Shown one piece after another: positions 1 to 4,679 of a DNA stretch of 5,357 nt. Under the pieces are notes generated by a model, which was not told the origin of the DNA, did no database searches, and was given only the letters and a program-made list of their open reading frames with translations. Position 1 is the stretch's first letter; the number at the start of each line of letters is the position of its first letter. Source of the stretch: Candidatus Bathyarchaeota archaeon (lineage in GTDB: Archaea; Thermoproteota; Bathyarchaeia; TCS64); NCBI GenBank assembly GCA_003662205.1, contig QMXQ01000113.1, forward strand, positions 1-5,357, read 5' to 3'. The position numbers were made by a program, and so were the translations under genes.

Positions 1-911
1 ACATCCCCCTCCCTCGCCTGCTCGGTGAACTTGCCCCTGAAGCTCACCAGCTCGGACACCTCGTGCTGATGGTCGGCGTCGAGGAAAACGCAGTCCTCCA
101 CCTGATAGGTGCACGGCGTGAATATCGAGTCGGCGTGCCCGGATATGGTCGCCCTCAGCCTCATCCTGCCCAGCGGCTCGGACGACCTCTCGGCCTCGAC
201 CTCATCGGGCTTCTTAACGAGCCTCACGAAGTAGTCCCTGCCGCAGACCACGCCGTGCAGGACCTTCCTCATCTCGATGGCGCGGAACCTCTCCAGCCCG
301 ATGCTCGTGTCGCCCCATCGGACTTTCACAACCCTTTTGACGGCTCTCTCGTCGTAGGGCGATATCCATCCAGACCTCTCTCTGAGCCTCCGCAGCGCCT
401 CATACGCCCTCTTTCCTGCCTCCGCGCCGTACACGATCAGGTCCACATCCGAGCTCGGGGTGTCCAGCCCTATGAGAACAGAGCCCGAGACCCCGAACCT
501 CTCAAGCGGCACTCCGCTCTCTGTGGAGAGGGCGTCAGCGAACGTGGCCACGATCCTTTCAAGCTCGTTTCGAGGGTTCGCCATCAGGGAGCGGAGCCGC
601 TCCCTCGGCCTGTAGATTCTCGCTACCCTGCTCCACGGCACCGTCTGAAGGGTTAGGCCTCGCGACTCGACATGGCTCAGATACTGCGGATACCGTCTTC
701 GGAGGGTCTCGGTCGTCTCCTCCAGGTCGTAGACCCTCCTGTAGGTTCGATCTCCTCTCCTTCGTTCTCCTTTCGGGTCCGGCAGGTACCTGAGGTAGGC
801 GACGACGCGCCCCTCGGGGTGGAAGAGCCCCTTGACCGCGAACAGCATCCCCTCAACCGTCTCGATGTAGTCCCCCTCGATGAGCGGCGGGAAGCGGAAG
901 TTGGGGTCCAT
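1..911 (-). CDS. Predicted nucleotidyltransferase (COG1665-type), 3' end cut off by the window
   Basis: Reading the minus strand from ATG at 911 gives an open frame of 303 codons with no stop before the window edge. The N-terminal third (about residues 12-100) has the block ETVEGMLFAVKGLFHPEGR followed by VVAYLRYLPDPKGERRR, which I recognise from archaeal proteins of COG1665. Residues 139-161 carry the polymerase-beta-type nucleotidyltransferase signature: G143-S144, then D155 and D157 in SSDVDLIVYG, the usual metal-binding pair. Further conserved-looking blocks follow (GLERFRAIEMRKVLHG, then HADSIFTPCTYQVEDC). The start is supported by a TATA box centred about 29 nt upstream with no other start between, so the mRNA is probably leaderless. 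The enzyme class (nucleotidyl transfer to an unknown acceptor) is known for the fold; the substrate is not. The gene diverges from the CitG homologue. Confidence is high for the family and low for any specific role. Confidence 0.85.
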   Translation of the reverse strand, partial: MDPNFRFPPLIEGDYIETVEGMLFAVKGLFHPEGRVVAYLRYLPDPKGERRRGDRTYRRVYDLEETTETLRRRYPQYLSHVESRGLTLQTVPWSRVARIYRPRERLRSLMANPRNELERIVATFADALSTESGVPLERFGVSGSVLIGLDTPSSDVDLIVYGAEAGKRAYEALRRLRERSGWISPYDERAVKRVVKVRWGDTSIGLERFRAIEMRKVLHGVVCGRDYFVRLVKKPDEVEAERSSEPLGRMRLRATISGHADSIFTPCTYQVEDCVFLDADHQHEVSELVSFRGKFTEQAREGD

Positions 912-936
912 ACGGGATCGATAGGAGGGTAGGAGA

Positions 937-944
937 CTTATAAG
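937..944. promoter_or_regulatory. Self-complementary TATA box (CTTATAAG) between divergent genes
   Basis: CTTATAAG is its own reverse complement and is the only AT-rich box between the two divergent genes. On the minus strand its centre is 29.5 nt from the ATG at 911, the spacing seen at the other promoters here, so it suits a leaderless nucleotidyltransferase mRNA. On the plus strand it is preceded by a purine-rich GGAGA, which could act as a BRE. It would start transcription near 966-968, upstream of GTG 992 but downstream of ATG 953. Use in both directions is inference. Confidence 0.6.
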
Positions 945-980
945 CGGATGAGATGAATAACGGCTGGAGGCTCAGATTGA

Positions 981-985
981 GGAGG
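981..985 (+). promoter_or_regulatory. Shine-Dalgarno GGAGG that favours GTG 992 as start
   Basis: GGAGG, extended upstream by A and G, lies 6 nt before GTG 992 in the CitG homologue frame. It matches the anti-Shine-Dalgarno end of archaeal 16S rRNA. The upstream ATG at 953 has no comparable site and lies upstream of the transcription start predicted from the TATA box. This site therefore decides the start in favour of GTG 992, although it also encodes Arg-Arg in the longer reading. Confidence 0.55.
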
Positions 986-991
986 AGCGAG

Positions 992-1927
992 GTGGGGGAT
1001 CGGGTCGCGCTCTGCGCGACGCTGGCGGCCCTCTTGGAGGTCTCCGCGTACCCGAAGCCCGGGAACGTCCACAGGACCCGTGACATCCCCGGGACGCGGT
1101 ACGAGCACTTCCTCGCGGGAGGCATCGCCATGGCCCCTGCGATGCGGGAGCTGGCCCTACGGGGATACGACGTCCGGCGAGGCTCAGCATCGTGGGCGGA
1201 GGTCGAGGTCGGCACTCACATCCTCGAGGCGGTCAGGGACATGCTGAGCTGGCAGAGGGGCGGAAACGTGAATTTGGGCGTCATCCTCCTCCTGGCGCCC
1301 CTGGCAGCCGCCGGCGGCTCCGCGCTCAGGGAGGACGCCGTCGATGTAGGCGACCTCAGGGCGGCGCTGAAAAAGGTGATACGATCCACGACCCCCGACG
1401 ACGTCGCGGCGGTCTATGAGGCGATCCGCTTGGCGGTGAGGCCCAGGGTCCTCGGAGAGGTCGAGGAGCTAGATGTGTTCGACGAGTCCGCCGTGGAGCG
1501 CATCCGAGAGGAGGGACTAACGCTCTTGGATGTCTTTCGCAGATGCGCTCACCGGGACTCCATCTGCCGCGAATGGACGTCCGACTTCGAGATCACCTTC
1601 ACCGACGGCTACCCCTATCTCAGAGAGGCGGTCGAGGCCTCGGGGGACGTGAACTCCGCGGTGGTCGACACCTTCCTGCTGTTGTTGTCGAAGCATCCGG
1701 ACTCCCTCATCCAGCGTAAGAGCGGCGCCGAGAAGGCGCTGGAGGTGAGCGAGAAGGCTCGGCGAATCCTCGATGAGGGGAGCATGCTGTCGGAGCGGGG
1801 GAGGGAGCTGCTGTGGGCTCTGGACAGGGAGCTGCACGAGGCCGGGGGGGCGCTGAACCCGGGGACGACCGCCGACTTGACGGCTGCCTCCCTCTTCGTC
1901 CTCCTCCTGGAGGGGTGGAGGCCCTAG
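992..1927 (+). CDS. Triphosphoribosyl-dephospho-CoA synthase (CitG/MdcB) family protein
   Basis: The 311-residue protein (324 if ATG 953 is used) matches the CitG family (PF01874, COG1767) along its length. Numbered from GTG 992, it has LLEVSAYPKPGNVHR at about 14-28, GGNVNLGVILLLAPLA at 90-105, a FLLLLSKHPDSLI segment near 228-240, and the C-terminal LNPGTTADLTAA at 288-299. Bacterial CitG joins dephospho-CoA to the ribose of ATP, releasing adenine, to make the prosthetic-group precursor of citrate lyase; MdcB does the same for malonate decarboxylase. No lyase, acyl-carrier or CitX gene is nearby, and many archaea carry such homologues without citrate lyase, so the in vivo product is uncertain. 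A related glycosyl or phosphoribosyl transfer in cofactor synthesis is possible. GTG 992 is chosen because it has a good ribosome site and fits the TATA box; family members also begin only about 10-20 residues before LLEVSAYPKPGN. Its stop overlaps the stop of the convergent rio2 gene. Confidence 0.85.
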   Translation: MGDRVALCATLAALLEVSAYPKPGNVHRTRDIPGTRYEHFLAGGIAMAPAMRELALRGYDVRRGSASWAEVEVGTHILEAVRDMLSWQRGGNVNLGVILLLAPLAAAGGSALREDAVDVGDLRAALKKVIRSTTPDDVAAVYEAIRLAVRPRVLGEVEELDVFDESAVERIREEGLTLLDVFRRCAHRDSICREWTSDFEITFTDGYPYLREAVEASGDVNSAVVDTFLLLLSKHPDSLIQRKSGAEKALEVSEKARRILDEGSMLSERGRELLWALDRELHEAGGALNPGTTADLTAASLFVLLLEGWRP

Positions 1928-2811
1928 GCGCCGCCCTTCACCTGGGTCAGGGCCTCGTCGAGGCTCCGCTCCACGCCGAACTTCCTCTTGAAGTACCTCA
2001 GCACGTTGTGGAGGTCCCTCCTCAGGATGGCCTCGGCGTTGGGGTGGTCCCTGGAGACGAACTGGGGCCAGTCGATGAGGAGGACCTCGCCGTCCTTCTG
2101 GACCACTATGTTGAACTCGCTGAGGTCGGTGTGTATGACGCCCGCGGAGAGGGCGAGACCGACGTTCCGCAGGATGTCGTCGAGGAACCCCTCGGGGTCG
2201 TCGAGGCTGTCGACGTCCGCGAGGTTGTACCCGTCGATGTAGCTCATCACCAGCATGTGCCTGTTCCGGTGGAGGGGCTCCGGGACGGAGACGCCGGCAG
2301 AGTGGACGCGCCTCAGCGCCTCAAACTCCCTCTCCGCCGCGAGCCTGGACTGGTACAACCACGAGACGTGGCGCCTGTCCGCGACGTACCCCCGCTTCCG
2401 CCGGGTCTCCCTGAAGCTGGTGCGGCCGAGCCTGTGGAACTTGACCGCCACCCGCGAGCCGTCGGGGGTGAGGGCCTCGTAGACGTCGGCCTCCTTCCCG
2501 ACGCCGAGGGGCCGCCCCAGGGCCTCCAGCGCGTCGGCCTTGACCAGGGCGTTGAGGGCGAGGCAGTCGTACCCCGCGTAGTTGAGGATATACCCGCGGT
2601 AGGGGCCGGGCTGGCCGTAGAGGAGGTCTTTTTTGTTGAGTTCGCCGATCCTGAACTCGACCTCATGGGGGTTGAGGTTGGCGTACTTGATGATATGGTC
2701 CAGGGGGACGTACTCGAAGTCCGCCATGCCCAGCTCTACGGCCTGGAGGACGCGCAGGTCCTCGGGCTCCAGCTTGGGGAGTATGCTCGCAGCCTTCTCC
2801 GCCGACGACAT
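1924..2811 (-). CDS. rio2: RIO2-type atypical serine/threonine protein kinase/ATPase
   Basis: This is a complete 295-residue RIO2, the usual archaeal length. Residues 1 to about 85 form the RIO2-specific N-terminal winged helix (ending LLYGQPGPYRGYILNYAGYD). The RIO kinase domain follows. It has the nucleotide-binding loop PLGVGKEADVY at 101-111, the invariant lysine K124 in VAVKFHRLG, the flexible loop rich in Arg and Lys at about 130-145, and a hinge near VMSYIDG at 188-194. The catalytic loop HTDLSEFN is at 227-234 (D229, N234), and the metal-binding aspartate D247 is in LIDWPQ. All catalytic residues are present. RIO2 proteins bind the pre-40S or pre-30S particle and act in late small-subunit rRNA maturation, working more as ATPases than as classical kinases. 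The ATG at 2811 is 29.5 nt from an AT-rich box, so the mRNA is probably leaderless. The gene lies 25 bp downstream of an S-component gene on the same strand, so read-through is also possible. Confidence 0.96.
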   Translation of the reverse strand: MSSAEKAASILPKLEPEDLRVLQAVELGMADFEYVPLDHIIKYANLNPHEVEFRIGELNKKDLLYGQPGPYRGYILNYAGYDCLALNALVKADALEALGRPLGVGKEADVYEALTPDGSRVAVKFHRLGRTSFRETRRKRGYVADRRHVSWLYQSRLAAEREFEALRRVHSAGVSVPEPLHRNRHMLVMSYIDGYNLADVDSLDDPEGFLDDILRNVGLALSAGVIHTDLSEFNIVVQKDGEVLLIDWPQFVSRDHPNAEAILRRDLHNVLRYFKRKFGVERSLDEALTQVKGGA

Positions 2812-2836
2812 CCGACACTAAACTGGGAGAGGTATG

Positions 2837-2844
2837 TTATATTC
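2837..2844 (-). promoter_or_regulatory. Probable TATA box of rio2, inside the end of the upstream gene
   Basis: On the minus strand the sequence reads GAATATAA, centred 29.5 nt before the rio2 ATG. It is embedded in the last codons and the TAA stop of the S-component gene. The spacing equals that of the nucleotidyltransferase promoter, which supports its being a real core promoter for a leaderless rio2 mRNA. The match to the archaeal consensus is moderate, and no BRE is obvious. Confidence 0.5.
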
Positions 2845-3334
2845 TAAGCCTGCTCTTCAGCGCCAGGGAGATGGGGACGCCGACGACCCCCGCCACCGTC
2901 ATCTGGACCAGGTTGAATGGCCCCTCCACGAGGGCGGCGCCGAGGCCGTAGAGGAAGACCTGCACGATGAAGTAGCCGCTCACCATGATGAGGCCGCCGC
3001 AGACCCACGCGGCGAGGATGCGCCGGGGCGTGTTCTCCCTGCGCCCGCCGGCGATGAGGCCGGCGACGACGCCCTCGGCGCCCTTGATGACGAGGGTGAA
3101 GGGGACCCAGGTGTACCATCCGCCCAGGGCGTCGGCGAGGGCCGATCCGACCCCGCCCGCCAGGCCGCCGACGACGGGGCCGAAGGTGAGGGATGCGACC
3201 ATCACCATGGCGTCCCCGACGTTGAAGAACCCCTCCGTCGCCGGTATCGGTATCTGGATGAGCATCGTCGCGACGCAGACCAGCGCCGCCATGACCCCTG
3301 ATGCCGCGGCCTCCCGCGCTCCGAATCCGTACAT
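2837..3334 (-). CDS. ECF transporter S component (substrate-binding membrane subunit)
   Basis: This 165-residue, very hydrophobic protein has about six membrane segments (roughly 12-30, 40-55, 56-72, 77-96, 106-130 and 138-159) and an Arg/Lys-rich C-terminus. The signature FNVGDAMVMVASLTFGPVVGG, continuing GLAGGVGSALAD (37-68), and WVPFTLVIKGAEG (76-88) place it in the family typified by PF07155, ECF-type riboflavin/vitamin transporter S components. S components bind a vitamin or small molecule and are energised by a shared EcfT plus two EcfA ATPases. None of these genes is here, so it would be a group II, solitary S subunit. The substrate cannot be read from the sequence, and the family label riboflavin should not be taken as proof. 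The ATG at 3334 fits a leaderless mRNA from the TATA box at 3359-3366. A perfect palindrome between box and start implies repression by a DNA-binding regulator. A paralogue is divergently encoded at 3420. Confidence 0.88.
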   Translation of the reverse strand: MYGFGAREAAASGVMAALVCVATMLIQIPIPATEGFFNVGDAMVMVASLTFGPVVGGLAGGVGSALADALGGWYTWVPFTLVIKGAEGVVAGLIAGGRRENTPRRILAAWVCGGLIMVSGYFIVQVFLYGLGAALVEGPFNLVQMTVAGVVGVPISLALKSRLRI

Positions 3335-3341
3335 ACCGTTG

Positions 3342-3359
3342 TATTAGTTATAACTAATA
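3342..3359. promoter_or_regulatory. Palindromic operator 1 (18 bp) at the minus-strand S-component promoter
   Basis: This is a perfect inverted repeat with half-site TATTAGTTA and no spacer, centred between 3350 and 3351. It fills the interval between the minus-strand TATA box and the expected start of the gene beginning at 3334, and it touches the TATA box. Its central 12 bp, TAGTTATAACTA, are identical to those of the second palindrome. Binding here would block TBP/TFB or RNA polymerase, so a repressor role is the simplest reading. The regulator is unknown. Confidence 0.75.
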
Positions 3360-3366
3360 TATTTAA
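3359..3366 (-). promoter_or_regulatory. TATA box of the minus-strand S-component gene
   Basis: The minus strand reads TTAAATAT (flanked as CTTAAATATATTAG), centred 28.5 nt before the ATG at 3334. That predicts a transcription start at or just before the start codon, so the mRNA is probably leaderless. The box adjoins operator 1. Confidence 0.65.
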
Positions 3367-3387
3367 GCGTTGCCGGGCGGTAGAAAA

Positions 3388-3395
3388 TTTATTAT
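3388..3395 (+). promoter_or_regulatory. TATA box of the plus-strand S-component/amidohydrolase operon
   Basis: TTTATTAT, preceded by the purine-rich TAGAAAA that may serve as BRE, is centred 28.5 nt before GTG 3420. The predicted transcription start is at about 3418, so the mRNA is probably leaderless. This is the same geometry as the opposite promoter. Operator 2 overlaps most of the box. Confidence 0.65.
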
Positions 3396-3411
3396 AGTTA
3401 TAACTATAATA
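3390..3411. promoter_or_regulatory. Palindromic operator 2 (22 bp) at the plus-strand S-component promoter
   Basis: This is a perfect inverted repeat with half-site TATTATAGTTA and no spacer, centred between 3400 and 3401. That is exactly 50 bp from the centre of operator 1. It overlaps the plus-strand TATA box and extends to within 9 bp of GTG 3420. The inner 12 bp are identical to operator 1, while the outer bases differ (TAT versus TTA at half-site positions 9 to 7). A shared inner core with diverged yet still symmetrical flanks points to a homodimeric regulator bound at both promoters. Confidence 0.75.
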
Positions 3412-3419
3412 TCGTCGCG

Positions 3420-3950
3420 GTGATCTGTTTGGCCGGCAAAACTAGCTCCAGGGTGATCGCCTCCGCAGCCCTCATGACCGCCCTCGTCTACGTCATGACC
3501 TCCATCTCCATCAGGATGCCCCCGCCCCTCGGCGTCTGGCACATCGGGGACGTGGCTTCCTTCGTTGCGGGCATCCTCTTCGGTCCCGTCGTTGGGGCCT
3601 TCGCCTGCGGCGTCGGCGCCACCCTCTTCGACGTGTGGAACCCCCTCTGGGGGAGCAGCTTCATCACCTGGGCGCCCGCCACCCTCGTCATCCGCAGCGT
3701 CATGGGCCTCCTGCTGGGCCGATACAGGCGGCTGATCAAGCGAAACACGGTCCTGTCGGACCTCGGGGTGATGATCGCCGCCCACCTCTGGAAGAACCTC
3801 GTGTACTTCCTCTACGACTACTACCTCTTCGGCGCCGTCGCCTACCTCGACCTCGCGACCTTCTTCCTCCTCACGGCGGTGGACATAGCGGTGACCATCC
3901 CGCTGCTGGGGGCGATACGGAAGGCCCTCGGCAGGGAGTACATAATGTGA
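3420..3950 (+). CDS. Second ECF transporter S component, paralogous to the divergent one
   Basis: This 176-residue membrane protein has about five or six hydrophobic segments (roughly 12-30, 43-60, 61-75, 83-100, 114-140 and 144-165). HIGDVASFVAGILFGPVVGA at 41-60, then FACGVGATLFD, aligns without gaps to the divergent S component, with about 16 identities over 31 residues. ITWAPATLVIR matches its YTWVPFTLVIK. It is therefore a PF07155-like S component and a diverged paralogue. Differences in the loops (NPLWGSSF; the Tyr-rich segment VYFLYDYYLFG at 128-138) suggest a different ligand. GTG 3420 is chosen because it lies at the expected distance from the TATA box and its N-terminus aligns with the paralogue; GTG 3453 is a shorter alternative. 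The gene ends 10 bp before the amidohydrolase start, so the two probably form an operon. Its promoter carries operator 2. No EcfA or EcfT is present, so it needs an energising module encoded elsewhere. Confidence 0.86.
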   Translation: MICLAGKTSSRVIASAALMTALVYVMTSISIRMPPPLGVWHIGDVASFVAGILFGPVVGAFACGVGATLFDVWNPLWGSSFITWAPATLVIRSVMGLLLGRYRRLIKRNTVLSDLGVMIAAHLWKNLVYFLYDYYLFGAVAYLDLATFFLLTAVDIAVTIPLLGAIRKALGREYIM

Positions 3951-3951
3951 G

Positions 3952-3956
3952 GGTGA
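3952..3956 (+). promoter_or_regulatory. Shine-Dalgarno GGTGA for the TTG-initiated amidohydrolase
   Basis: GGTGA, within GAGGGTGAG just after the S-component stop, complements the 3' end of archaeal 16S rRNA and lies 4 nt before TTG 3961. It supports TTG as the start. It also fits the picture of leaderless first genes with a Shine-Dalgarno used for the downstream gene of an operon. Confidence 0.55.
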
Positions 3957-3960
3957 GACC

Positions 3961-4677
3961 TTGATCGTCGATGCCCACACCCACCTCGGCGACTTCCCCC
4001 TCTTCAACGTCCGCCTCGACGCTGAGGGGCTCATCAGGATGATGGACGAGTGCGGGGTCGACCATGCCCTCCTCTTCTCCCTACCCAACGAGCTGACCCG
4101 GGAGGCCGTAGAGCGATACCCCGACCGGCTGAGCGGCATGGTCTGGGTCAACCCCCTCGACGGCGAGGCCGCCCTCAGCGCCGTGAAGGAGGCGGTCTCC
4201 CGGTGGGGCTTCAAGGGCATAAAGCTGCACCCGCTCCTCGACTCGTATCTCCCGGACAGCGAGGTCGTCCATCCGGTCATGGAGCTCGCCGGGAGGCTCG
4301 GAGTTCCCGTCCTCTTCCACTGCGGACACCCTCCGTGGACCCTGCCCTGGCACTTCGGGAACTTGGCGGCTCGGTTCCCAGATGTTCAGATCATCTTGGG
4401 CCACATGGGGCACGGCCACATCGTCTACATAAACGGTGCCCTGGAGGTCGCCCGGAAGCATCGGAACATCTTCCTTGAGACCTCTGGTATGCCGATGCAC
4501 AGCAAGATCAAGGAGGCTGCCGACACGGTCGGCGTGGATCGGGTCCTCTACGGCTCCGACGCGCCTTTCGGCCACCCCGCCTTCGAGCTGAAGAAGGTGG
4601 AGGTCTCAGGGCTGACCGGCGAGGAGATGGAGATGGTGCTGGGGGAGAACGCCCGGCAGCTCTTCGGCCTCTCGTAG
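3961..4677 (+). CDS. Amidohydrolase-2 family metal-dependent hydrolase (TIM-barrel)
   Basis: This 238-residue protein carries the motifs of PF04909/COG2159: the N-terminal metal pair H6 and H8 in IVDAHTHLG, GIKLHP at 86-91, FHCGH with H120 and H123, a likely catalytic H148 in ILGHMG, and D200 in VLYGSDAPFG. LGENARQLFGL near the C-terminus is the usual end of such barrels. It is shorter than the 280-340 residues common in the family, but all core motifs are present, so it looks complete. Family members are hydrolases and non-oxidative decarboxylases such as ACMSD and gamma-resorcylate decarboxylase; the substrate here is unknown. The TTG start is chosen because it lies directly before the conserved VDAHTH strand and has a good ribosome site; no better start exists downstream. 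The 10-bp gap from the S-component gene implies co-transcription and a shared regulator, suggesting action on the imported compound (inference). It converges on threonine synthase with a 2-bp gap. Confidence 0.87.
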   Translation: MIVDAHTHLGDFPLFNVRLDAEGLIRMMDECGVDHALLFSLPNELTREAVERYPDRLSGMVWVNPLDGEAALSAVKEAVSRWGFKGIKLHPLLDSYLPDSEVVHPVMELAGRLGVPVLFHCGHPPWTLPWHFGNLAARFPDVQIILGHMGHGHIVYINGALEVARKHRNIFLETSGMPMHSKIKEAADTVGVDRVLYGSDAPFGHPAFELKKVEVSGLTGEEMEMVLGENARQLFGLS

Positions 4678-4679
4678 AC

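Noticed and set aside
63..932. Plus-strand open frames at 63-656 and 672-932
   Set aside because: They lie opposite the nucleotidyltransferase gene, have low-complexity composition rich in Pro, Arg and His, and show no recognisable motif. They are typical shadow frames of GC-rich DNA.
2629..2634. Run of six T on the plus strand, as a possible archaeal terminator or frameshift site
   Set aside because: On the minus strand it encodes Asn-Lys-Lys within the intact rio2 winged helix. The frame is unbroken and no terminator is needed there.
1813..2847. A 344-codon plus-strand open frame, longer than rio2 on the other strand
   Set aside because: It is antisense to rio2, whose catalytic motifs are all intact. 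The frame has a skewed composition rich in Val, Gly, Asp and Glu and matches no family.
3335..3419. A riboswitch upstream of the S-component genes
   Set aside because: The predicted transcription starts lie at the start codons, leaving no leader to fold. The perfect spacerless dyads fit DNA operators better than an RNA aptamer.
3363..4280. A 305-codon minus-strand open frame through the operator region, S component and amidohydrolase
   Set aside because: It is antisense to two genes with clear family motifs, and its translation is low-complexity and rich in Glu, Asp and Gly. It would also place the AT-rich promoter region inside a coding sequence.
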